Assembly (NCBI GenBank): GCA_945867665.1 | Contig: CAMBIR010000004.1 | Span: 1 to 64,000 of the forward strand | DNA: 64,000 nucleotides | Direction: 5' to 3' | DNA from: an uncultured Bacillota bacterium | GTDB lineage: Bacteria; Bacillota_I; Bacilli_A; RF39; UBA660 | In this document: positions 51,689 to 58,506 of the stretch, in pieces | How positions within the stretch are numbered: the stretch's first letter is position 1 | How the letters are laid out: each line of letters begins with the position of its first letter | The notes under the pieces: model-generated | The model's input: only the letters and a program-made list of their open reading frames with translations | The model's database searches: none | What the model was told of the DNA's origin: nothing | Position numbers and translations under genes: made by a program

Positions 51689-52218
51689 ATGAAATTTTAA
51701 AATATGATGAAGATTTCTCAGAAAGCAAATTTATTACCTATGTGAATAACGTTTTTATCCAAATCTACACATCATTAATGACAAAAGAAATTGAAAATAT
51801 CAAACATTTTGTGACAGATAGTCTCTACCAAATGCTAGAAGATAAAGTCGCAGAATTAAAAAGTCAAGGTTTAATTCAAATGTATGACGAATTAAACGTT
51901 GCCAGTACCGATATTCTAAGTTATCAAGTAGAAAATAATCAAATGATGATTCAAGTAAGAATTTTGTCAAGATATCTAGATTATATTGTGGATGAAGACG
52001 GCAATTACATAAGAGGAAATAATGAATCAAGAATAAGCAAAAATAATGACTTAACATTTGTTAAAAAAGTTAATTTTCAAAAAGTAGGAACAGTAAACAA
52101 ATGCCCAGGATGTGGCGCTTCTATTGACGTAAACAAGACTGGACTTTGCCCATACTGTGGTACAACCTATAATCAAGAAGATAAAAATTGGATATTATCT
52201 TCAATGAAAATGGAGTAG
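51685..52218 (+). CDS. Tim44-like domain zinc-ribbon protein
   Basis: 177 residues. The frame is open from 51667 but ATG 51685 overlaps the stop of the SPFH gene and starts the recognisable domain. A Tim44-like alpha/beta domain (about 10-135; F-V-T-D-S-L-Y-Q-M-L, then R-I-L-S-R-Y-L-D-Y-I-V-D) is followed by a zinc ribbon C-P-G-C-G ... C-P-Y-C-G (about 144-164). It is soluble and shares the domain and ribbon with the next gene product, which adds a membrane anchor. Confidence 0.75.
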   Translation: MNEILKYDEDFSESKFITYVNNVFIQIYTSLMTKEIENIKHFVTDSLYQMLEDKVAELKSQGLIQMYDELNVASTDILSYQVENNQMMIQVRILSRYLDYIVDEDGNYIRGNNESRISKNNDLTFVKKVNFQKVGTVNKCPGCGASIDVNKTGLCPYCGTTYNQEDKNWILSSMKME

Positions 52219-52222
52219 AAAA

Positions 52223-53101
52223 ATGAAAAAAAGGGAAAAGATAATCTTTATCGTTCTAGTATGCTTATGTCTCCTTTTTCCTATTCGGAAATTATCTGCC
52301 GATTCTGGCTGGGATGGAGGCTATGATAGTGGTGGCTCTAGTTGGAGTAGTGGTTCTTCTGATTGGGGAAGTTCCTCATCTGATCGGGAAAGCTCATCTA
52401 GTTATGGAAGTGGCAGTTATTCAGGAGATTCCTTAGACCCACTTGCCCTTATCATTGCCTTTGCTGTTATCATTTTTGTATTTATCATTACCACTAGAAC
52501 AAGTTCTAGAACAATGGTAGCAAGTACAACGTTAGGAAAATTAAATCCTTATGATAAAGATAAACTTCAAAAATTCTTGCCAGAATTTGATGAAGAAGAA
52601 TTTATAGAAGAGGCATACGAATTATATAAAACCATTCAAACATCTTGGATGGACTTTGACAACGAAACCTTAAAAAAATGTGTAACAGATGAATTATACA
52701 ATACTTATTCAGCACAACTATCAACATTAAAAGTAAAAAAACAAACCAATATCATGAAAGATTTTAAATTATTGAATTCTAATATTATTGGTATGGAAAT
52801 CAAAGAAAAAGTAGTAGCTCTAACCCTTAAAATGAAAGTAGAGTGCTATGATTATGTTGTGGATAAAGAAGGAAAAACATTACGGGGAAATGATAAGCAA
52901 AAAGTAATTTATGAATATGCAATGACATTTAATAAAGGTATTAGCGATAAACCAAATAAATGTCCAAATTGCAATGCCCCACTTGAGAATGTCAATTCTA
53001 GTAAATGCCCTTATTGTGGCTCTAATATTATTAACGATTCATATGACTGGGTACTAGCTAAAAAGCAAGTTTTATCCCAAACAATTAACAAAAAAAAGTA
53101 A
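52223..53101 (+). CDS. Membrane-anchored Tim44-like zinc-ribbon protein
   Basis: 292 residues. Signal peptide or first helix (about 5-25), a Ser/Gly/Trp-rich external segment (about 27-72), a membrane helix (about 75-93), then inside a Tim44-like domain (about 125-240) and a zinc ribbon C-P-N-C ... C-P-Y-C-G (about 249-270). It starts 4 bases after its soluble paralogue. The three-gene unit probably forms a membrane-associated assembly; Tim44-like domains bind membranes or unfolded protein elsewhere. Function here is not established. Confidence 0.75.
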   Translation: MKKREKIIFIVLVCLCLLFPIRKLSADSGWDGGYDSGGSSWSSGSSDWGSSSSDRESSSSYGSGSYSGDSLDPLALIIAFAVIIFVFIITTRTSSRTMVASTTLGKLNPYDKDKLQKFLPEFDEEEFIEEAYELYKTIQTSWMDFDNETLKKCVTDELYNTYSAQLSTLKVKKQTNIMKDFKLLNSNIIGMEIKEKVVALTLKMKVECYDYVVDKEGKTLRGNDKQKVIYEYAMTFNKGISDKPNKCPNCNAPLENVNSSKCPYCGSNIINDSYDWVLAKKQVLSQTINKKK

Positions 53102-53102
53102 A

Positions 53103-53142
53103 AAAATGAGAGTAGATCCTTAGTTATCTATTCTCATTTTTA
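53103..53142. terminator. Convergent terminator of the SPFH operon and GNAT gene
   Basis: AAAATGAGAGTAGAT pairs with ATCTATTCTCATTTT, with A's on one side and T's on the other, so it can serve both strands. Confidence 0.8.
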
Positions 53143-53720
53143 TCTTGCTTTTGAATCATCCTGTTTTTAAGTATTTTCACAAATCTTTTATGTAATTTTT
53201 GTTCTAAGTTCTCTTCATTATTCTTTACCATCACGCCATTAAAACATAATTCTTGTCCTCTATCAGGACAAGCTCCTAAAACGACGTCTGTTAATTCCCA
53301 ATCATATTTGTAAATCATTGACCTAAACATTTCTAATTTATAATCAACGAATGTGATAAATGGCCGGGTAGTTCCCAACCAGTGCATGGCTTCTTCCACC
53401 ATTGCTGTTCCTATTCCAAGTGAGCGATATTGACTAGAAACATACAATGTACATAGTTTCTGTTCTCCTGCTTCCTTTTTTAAACAAGCCATTGCAATAA
53501 TTTCCTGTTCATCTTTTGGGCTTCTAACAAATAATATATTTCGACGATTTCCATATATTGTCTCAGGCAATTGTTTAGTAAAATACCATTCTTTGTATTG
53601 GGGATAATCTTCAACAATAAAATTGGTTATCATATAAATTTTAGTCGCGAATTGTATCAATTCTTCTTCTGTAATATGTCCTATATAACTTTTTAAACTT
53701 TCAATTTTAATACCATTCAT
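53124..53720 (-). CDS. GNAT-family N-acetyltransferase
   Basis: 198 residues. The acetyl-CoA binding motif A is L-Y-V-S-S-Q-Y-R-S-L-G-I-G near 92-104, with preceding beta strands and a following helix typical of the family. The acceptor is unknown. The C-terminal 25 residues are a basic tail. Ribosome binding site AAAGGAGATAA on the - strand. Its stop codon lies within the shared terminator hairpin. Confidence 0.85.
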   Translation of the reverse strand: MNGIKIESLKSYIGHITEEELIQFATKIYMITNFIVEDYPQYKEWYFTKQLPETIYGNRRNILFVRSPKDEQEIIAMACLKKEAGEQKLCTLYVSSQYRSLGIGTAMVEEAMHWLGTTRPFITFVDYKLEMFRSMIYKYDWELTDVVLGACPDRGQELCFNGVMVKNNEENLEQKLHKRFVKILKNRMIQKQDKNENR

Positions 53721-53747
53721 TTAAATTATCTCCTTTAAATGGCCTTT

Positions 53748-53789
53748 ATCATACTAGATTTTGCTATATTTGTCAATTTACGCTATAAT
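53748..53789. promoter_or_regulatory. Overlapping divergent promoters of the GNAT and ASCH genes
   Basis: On the - strand TTGACA (53771-53776) and TATGAT (53748-53753) are 17 bases apart; on the + strand TTGCTA (53761-53766) and TATAAT (53784-53789) are also 17 bases apart. The two cannot easily be used at once. Confidence 0.75.
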
Positions 53790-53887
53790 GAAGTTCACAC
53801 CCCTAAAAAAATTCATCAACATTAAACAACTAAGATTTTAGTAATAACAAGACTTATAGGAAATCAAAATGAAAGGAAGAAAATAAT

Positions 53888-54229
53888 ATGGAACATGAAA
53901 TAAAATTACAACCTGAGTATTATAATTTTATACTTAATGGTACAAAAAGAATCGAAATTAGACTTTTTGATGAAAAAAGACAGCAAATTAAAATTGGAGA
54001 TACTATCAAATTTTTTAAAGAACCTGATTTGAATAAGTCATTTAATGCTAAGGTTACAGGTTTATTAAGATATAATTCTTTTGAAGATATGTTTAAAGAT
54101 TTTGATATTTCTATTTTATCTGATAAATCTATGACAAAAGAACAATTAATTGGTGTTCTTGAACAGTTTTATACAAAAGAAAAATAAGAACAATATGGTG
54201 TTTTAGGAATTAGAATTGAATTATTATAA
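53888..54229 (+). pseudogene. ASCH-domain gene with premature stop codon
   Basis: The frame from ATG 53888 encodes 99 residues of an ASCH/YqfB-like RNA-binding-fold domain (E-H-E-I-K-L-Q-P-E-Y-Y, G-T-K-R-I-E-I-R, then K-I-G-D-T-I-K-F) and stops at TAA 54185-54187. The same frame continues for 13 codons reading E-Q-Y-G-V-L-G-I-R-I-E-L-L before TAA 54227-54229. Y-G-V-L-G-I-R-I is the conserved last strand of this family, so a nonsense change has probably cut the gene. The 99-residue product may be unfolded. Ribosome binding site AAAGGAAG. A 5-codon ORF (53869-53886) precedes it. Confidence 0.75.
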
Positions 54230-54324
54230 AAGATGGTGATGAGTTTATCTCTCAAAGCCCTCTTTTTCTTTAATTAATTTTAAATATTTACCATAATATT
54301 ATTCTTCCTGGGATAGTTTCTTAA

Positions 54325-54358
54325 GCAAAAAAATAACCCATTTTAGAATGAGTTATTT
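54325..54358 (-). terminator. Terminator of tRNA-Met on the - strand
   Basis: AATAACCCATT and AATGAGTTATT flank TTAG; on the - strand a run of T's follows the hairpin. Confidence 0.75.
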
Positions 54359-54392
54359 ATTAAAACTCGAAAAGTTCGAGCAGATTTCCTCT

Positions 54393-54469
54393 TGGTAGCG
54401 AGAGGGGGGGTCGAACCCTCGACCTATCGGGTATGAACCGATCGCTCTAGCCAACTGAGCTATCTCGCC
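54393..54469 (-). tRNA. tRNA-Met (CAT), elongator
   Basis: 77 bases on the - strand, with encoded CCA. The acceptor stem starts GGCGAGA, the D arm has GCTC/GAGC, and the anticodon loop is TTCATAC (anticodon CAT) on an ATCGG/CCGAT stem. The T arm is GAGGG-TTCGACC-CCCCC and contains one A-C mismatch. A G1-U72 pair and the absence of the three G-C pairs in the anticodon stem speak against an initiator tRNA. A CAT anticodon modified to lysidine (Ile) cannot be excluded. Confidence 0.9.
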
Positions 54470-54481
54470 AAAAGCAATATA

Positions 54482-54510
54482 ATCATATCATAGTTTTTTT
54501 GCTTTGACAA
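54482..54510 (-). promoter_or_regulatory. Promoter of tRNA-Met
   Basis: On the - strand TTGTCA (54505-54510) and TATGAT (54482-54487), spacer 17. Confidence 0.75.
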
Positions 54511-54702
54511 TAGATTTTAACTATTTTTTTAAAATATCTATAGCCTAACAAATAATTAAAGTTCTAGTAAAATCATATAGGAAGTTCTCTATCAGTATTT
54601 TACTAATATAATGAAAATATAAAAATAAATTTTAAGGAAAGGATACTAATTTTAGAAAGAATATGTTATAATAATTTAAAATAGAAAGAAGGGAAATAAA
54701 AT

Positions 54703-55539
54703 ATGACATTAAGTAGTATGATAACAATATTACAAAAAATAATTGATATATCTTTAGTATGGATTTTAATCTATTCAGTCCTTAAAAGCCTAAAAGATAA
54801 TGTCAAAATGATATTAATATTTAAAGGGGTAATTATCATTGTCTTTGTAAAATTATTAAGTGACTACCTAAATTTAACCACGGTTGGTTTATTATTAGAA
54901 TATGTAATTATGTGGGGGCCACTCGCTTTAATTATTATCTTTCAACCGGAAATTAGAAACATCTTAGAGCATTTAGGACGGCAACAAATTTTAACAAGAC
55001 ACCGAGTTCTAACAATGGATGAAAGAGAAAAAATGGTTTATGAAATTATGAATGCCGTAGAGTATTTAAGAAAATCAAGAATTGGGGCATTAATCGTTAT
55101 TGAAAGGGATATTAGTCTAAGAGATTATATTGAAAGAAGTAAAGGAATTTATGCAGATATTTCATCAGAATTACTGATTTCTATCTTCTTTCCAAGAAAT
55201 CCACTTCATGATGGTGGTGTAATTATTCAAGGAAATAGAATTACTAGTGCAGGAGCAGTATTTCCAATCAGTTTAAATACTAAAATTAATAAGCGACTAG
55301 GAACAAGACATCGTGCTGCCCTAGGAATTAGTGAAGAATCTGATGCTATTGCCCTAGTTGTCAGTGAAGAGACCGGTAAAATTTCTATTGCCATTGGTGG
55401 CGTTTTAAATTATAACTTATCAATTGATGATGTTCGCATGATGTTAGTAGAAGAATTAAAACCAAAGCATGAAATTCTATTAGATGATGAATTTGAAGAT
55501 GAGAGTAGTGAGGAAGGTGAAAAACATGAAAATAATTAA
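54703..55539 (+). CDS. cdaA: Diadenylate cyclase CdaA
   Basis: 278 residues. Three N-terminal membrane helices (about 13-30, 36-54 and 60-80), then the DisA_N diadenylate cyclase domain with L-H-D-G-G-V-I-I near 169 and T-R-H-R-A-A-L-G near 205. It makes c-di-AMP from two ATP, controlling potassium and osmotic balance. An extended -10 (TGTTATAAT near 54668) lies upstream; ribosome binding site GAAGGGAA. It overlaps cdaR by 14 bases as in other Firmicutes, but glmM, usually third, is not adjacent. Confidence 0.95.
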   Translation: MTLSSMITILQKIIDISLVWILIYSVLKSLKDNVKMILIFKGVIIIVFVKLLSDYLNLTTVGLLLEYVIMWGPLALIIIFQPEIRNILEHLGRQQILTRHRVLTMDEREKMVYEIMNAVEYLRKSRIGALIVIERDISLRDYIERSKGIYADISSELLISIFFPRNPLHDGGVIIQGNRITSAGAVFPISLNTKINKRLGTRHRAALGISEESDAIALVVSEETGKISIAIGGVLNYNLSIDDVRMMLVEELKPKHEILLDDEFEDESSEEGEKHENN

Positions 55540-56896
55540 AAATATTATTCAGTTTATTAGTGCTTTCTTCAAAATGATTTACAAAGTAATCGATAAAGTA
55601 ATAATTGTTCCTATTACCAAATTTATTGTTATGGTAACAGATAAGTTAGGAAATAGAACCGATCGTTTTGAAAAATGGATTACGAAAAAAAATACTTTAA
55701 TCTTTATTTCTTTAATTTTAGCAGTTGGCCTATTTATGTATGTTGATAGCGAATCAACAACCATTATTACAGATAGTGCAGAAGTACTTTATGGTCAAAA
55801 AGTAAAAGCAACATATAACAATAATTCTTATGTGGTAGAAGGACTACCAGAAAGTGTTGATGTAACTCTAATTGGAAGAAAAGTAGACTTATATTTAGCC
55901 AAACAATTAGCAACAGGCATTGTAACTGCAGATCTTTCTGGATTAGGAGAAGGTATGCATACCATTAAACTAGATTACGATTCTTCCATTCGTTCTGTTG
56001 AATATAAATTAGACCCTTCATCGGTAAATGTAACCATATATCCAAAAGTCTCTCAAACAAGAACAGCTGGTATTGAAGTCATTAATAAAAATAAATTAGA
56101 TAAAAAACTATCCATTGGTGAGGTAACTTTAGATAACTCCGAAATCGTAATTAAAGGAGCGGAACACACCTTAAACGAAGTAGCAATAGTTAAAGCCCTA
56201 GTTGATGTTAGCAAAATTATCAATCCTAAAATAGGAAAAACAACTTTAGATGAAGTAAAATTAGTAGCCTATGACGCAAACGGAGAAGTAATAAAAGGAC
56301 TAGAAATGGAACCAAACAAATTAAGTGCCAAAATTACCATTAACTCTCCAAGTAAAGAAGTACCATTGAAAGTTATACCAACAGGAGACTTAGAATTTGG
56401 GAAAGCAATTGATAATATTACAACCGATATCACAAAAGTAACGGTTTATGGAGATCAAGATGTATTAGACACAATTGAATATGTTCCTGTTGAAGTTGAT
56501 GTAACAAAACTTTCGGAAAATAAAAGTTATGATGTAATTATTTCCAAACCATCTAGAATCAAAGAAATATCTGCAACAAATGTTAAAGTAAATATCACCC
56601 TAGCTCAAGAGAGTAGTAAAGAAGTACAAAATGTCTCAATTGAAACGGTAAATCTAGATACTACGAAATATAAAGCGGTAGCGATTGGTGAAAATTCTAG
56701 TAAAACAACTGTAGTTGTAAAGGGAAGTAAAAATGTAGTCGATGCCATTGACGCTTCTACCATTAAAGCACAAGTTGACCTAGAAGGATATACAGAAGGC
56801 GAGTATGAAGTTAGTGTAAAAGTAACTGGTGAAGACAATAAAGCCACTTATACACCAAAAACCACCAAAATTAAGATAAAAATTAGCAAAAAATAA
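55526..56896 (+). CDS. cdaR: CdaR, YbbR-domain regulator of CdaA
   Basis: 456 residues. One N-terminal membrane helix (about 45-66) and then four YbbR repeats outside the membrane (about 75-155, 165-250, 255-345 and 365-450). Start ATG 55526 follows GAGGAAGGTGA inside cdaA; the frame is open to 55484. CdaR binds CdaA and adjusts its activity from the outside. The N-terminal cytoplasmic segment is longer than usual (about 45 residues). Confidence 0.9.
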   Translation: MKIIKNIIQFISAFFKMIYKVIDKVIIVPITKFIVMVTDKLGNRTDRFEKWITKKNTLIFISLILAVGLFMYVDSESTTIITDSAEVLYGQKVKATYNNNSYVVEGLPESVDVTLIGRKVDLYLAKQLATGIVTADLSGLGEGMHTIKLDYDSSIRSVEYKLDPSSVNVTIYPKVSQTRTAGIEVINKNKLDKKLSIGEVTLDNSEIVIKGAEHTLNEVAIVKALVDVSKIINPKIGKTTLDEVKLVAYDANGEVIKGLEMEPNKLSAKITINSPSKEVPLKVIPTGDLEFGKAIDNITTDITKVTVYGDQDVLDTIEYVPVEVDVTKLSENKSYDVIISKPSRIKEISATNVKVNITLAQESSKEVQNVSIETVNLDTTKYKAVAIGENSSKTTVVVKGSKNVVDAIDASTIKAQVDLEGYTEGEYEVSVKVTGEDNKATYTPKTTKIKIKISKK

Positions 56897-56906
56897 GCAT
56901 TAACTC

Positions 56907-56936
56907 TTGACAAGAAGCATTTAGTTATAATATAAT
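56907..56936 (+). promoter_or_regulatory. Promoter of the infC operon
   Basis: TTGACA at 56907-56912 and TATAAT at 56931-56936, spacer 18. Confidence 0.8.
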
Positions 56937-56942
56937 TGCTAA

Positions 56943-57082
56943 GAAAGAAACGGAAAGAAGATGTATTCATCTCACCTGATTGCCATAGCAATGGGTAAAA
57001 AGCTTAATACAAATGTTAATAGAATTAATGGATTATGCTTGAATAGAGAATTTGAATACGGTCTTTCCCGTATTCATTTTTT
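56943..57082 (+). ncRNA. L20 leader (infC leader) with attenuator
   Basis: A 140-base leader before infC-rpmI-rplT ends in a strong hairpin GAATACG (57054-57060) / CGTATTC (57069-57075) with six T's, directly before the infC ribosome binding site. Position and structure fit the L20 leader of Firmicutes, in which ribosomal protein L20 binds the RNA and causes early termination. Confidence 0.8.
57054..57082 (+). terminator. Attenuator of the L20 leader
   Basis: GAATACG at 57054-57060 pairs with CGTATTC at 57069-57075, then ATTTTTT. Confidence 0.9.
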
Positions 57083-57097
57083 ATGGAGGTGTTTGAT

Positions 57098-57619
57098 ATC
57101 GCAAACAATAAAGATAACTTAATTAATGAACAAATAAGTGCAAAAGAAGTGATGGTAATTGGCCCAAATGGGGAACAATTAGGAGTGAAAAGTAAAAAAG
57201 ATGCACTAACTTTAGCATCCTATGCTGGTTTTGATTTAGTATTAATGAGTGAAGGCGCTAATCCACCCGTTTGTAAAATCATGGACTACAATCGATTTAA
57301 GTATGAGAAAAAGAAAAAAAGCAAAGAAGCCCAAAAAAAACAAAGAGAAGCAATGGTGGATATTAAAGAATTTCGCTTATCCGTAACAATCGATAAACAT
57401 GATTTTGATACGCGAGTAAATAATGCTAAGAAAGCCCTATCCAAAGGAGATAAAGTAAAAGCAAGCATTCGTTTCAAAGGCCGTCAAATCGCTCACCCAG
57501 AACTTGCTAAGGATGTACTAAAAAGATTTGAGGAATCTTTAAGTGATATTGCAGAAGTAGAAATTCAACCAAAAATGGAAGGAAGAAGTATCTTCATGCA
57601 ACTTACACCAAAAAAATAG
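57098..57619 (+). CDS. infC: Translation initiation factor IF-3, probable ATC start
   Basis: 173 residues. The family begins shortly before the conserved L-I-N-E-Q-I motif. The only ATG of the frame, 57083, lies in the T-run of the attenuator, contains the ribosome binding site GGAGGTG itself and has none upstream. Six bases after that site stands ATC at 57098, followed by A-N-N-K-D-N-L-I-N-E-Q-I. infC is known to use rare starts (AUU in E. coli, AUC/AUA elsewhere), which IF-3 itself proofreads, so ATC is the likely start. IF-3 binds 30S subunits and checks start codons. First gene of infC-rpmI-rplT. Confidence 0.9.
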   Translation: MANNKDNLINEQISAKEVMVIGPNGEQLGVKSKKDALTLASYAGFDLVLMSEGANPPVCKIMDYNRFKYEKKKKSKEAQKKQREAMVDIKEFRLSVTIDKHDFDTRVNNAKKALSKGDKVKASIRFKGRQIAHPELAKDVLKRFEESLSDIAEVEIQPKMEGRSIFMQLTPKK

Positions 57620-57633
57620 AAGGAGAATTCGTT

Positions 57634-57846
57634 ATGGCAAAGAAAGTAAAAGTAAAGAAAATTAAAAAGAAAACCCACAGTGGACTTAAAAAAGCATTAA
57701 ATGTAAGACAAAGTGGAAGTATTTCAATTAAAAGTCAAGGAACAAGACACAATACTGGTAAAAACAGTGCAAAAAGAAGCAGACAAAAAAGAAAAAGCAA
57801 TGGCTTAAATAGTTCAGACTTAAAGAGAGTAAAAGATTTAATATAG
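57634..57846 (+). CDS. rpmI: 50S ribosomal protein bL35
   Basis: 70 residues, slightly longer than the usual 64-66. It has the conserved basic pattern K-T-H-S-G-L-K-K near residue 13, G-S-I-S-I-K-S near 28 and R-H-N-T-G-K near 37. Ribosome binding site AAGGAG, second gene of the infC operon. Confidence 0.95.
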   Translation: MAKKVKVKKIKKKTHSGLKKALNVRQSGSISIKSQGTRHNTGKNSAKRSRQKRKSNGLNSSDLKRVKDLI

Positions 57847-57865
57847 GATAAGGGAGTGAAGAATT

Positions 57866-58429
57866 ATGACAAGAGTTAAAGGTGGCACTGTTGCACGTGC
57901 AAGAAGAAAAAAAGTATTAAATCAAGCCAAAGGTTATTTTGGAAGCAAACATAGATTATATAAAACAGCACACGAACAAGTAATGCATTCAGGACAATAT
58001 GCATTTAGAGATAGAAGACAAAATAAAAGAAATTTCAGAAAATTATGGATTACTAGAATCAATGCTGCTTGCCGTGAAAATGAAATTAGTTATTCTAAAT
58101 TTATTAACGGACTAAACAAAGCAGGGGTTACAATCAACAGAAAAATGTTAAGTGAACTTGCAATTGATTCTCCAGAATCATTTAGCGATTTAGTAAAAAT
58201 TGCAAAAGATAGCTTAGAAGGAAAAAATTACAAACCTGCAATGCCTAAAAAAGAAGAAGTAAAAGAAGAAAAAGTAGCAGAAAAGAAAACAACTACTAAG
58301 AAGACAACAACAAAAAAAGAAGGTTCAACAGGTACTAAAACAACAGCAAAAAAAGAAAGTTCCACAGGTACTAAAACAACAGCAAAAAAAGCAAGTACGA
58401 AGAAAACAGTAAAAAAAGAAGCTGAATAA
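57866..58429 (+). CDS. rplT: 50S ribosomal protein bL20 with a long basic C-terminal extension
   Basis: 187 residues; a normal bL20 has about 118. The first 118 match the family ([26 protein letters not shown], then W-I-T-R-I-N-A-A). The last about 68 residues are low-complexity Lys/Thr/Ala, with two near-identical 12-residue units [10 protein letters not shown]-(E/A)-S (58322-58393), resembling histone H1-type or SRP-like tails. bL20 assembles the 50S subunit and controls its operon through the leader. Start has GGGAGTGA. Confidence 0.93.
   Translation: MTRVKGGTVARARRKKVLNQAKGYFGSKHRLYKTAHEQVMHSGQYAFRDRRQNKRNFRKLWITRINAACRENEISYSKFINGLNKAGVTINRKMLSELAIDSPESFSDLVKIAKDSLEGKNYKPAMPKKEEVKEEKVAEKKTTTKKTTTKKEGSTGTKTTAKKESSTGTKTTAKKASTKKTVKKEAE
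58322..58393 (+). repeat. 36-base tandem repeat in the rplT tail
   Basis: Two copies of 36 bases (58322-58357 and 58358-58393) differ at few positions and encode a 12-residue basic unit. Confidence 0.8.
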
Positions 58430-58438
58430 AATCACAAA

Positions 58439-58466
58439 AATATCTAGTCAAATAGATATTTTTTTT
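58439..58466 (+). terminator. Terminator of the infC operon
   Basis: AATATCTA at 58439-58446 pairs with TAGATATT at 58453-58460, then T's. A TATAAT follows at once and may be the -10 box of the next gene. Confidence 0.9.
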
Positions 58467-58506
58467 GTATAATAGAAGAAAATAGAGAATCGAGAGGAGC
58501 ATTCAT

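Noticed and set aside
55201-55235. D-G-G instead of D-G-A in CdaA as a loss of function
   Set aside because: D-G-G variants are common in this family as I know it, and the R-H-R motif is intact; not treated as unusual.
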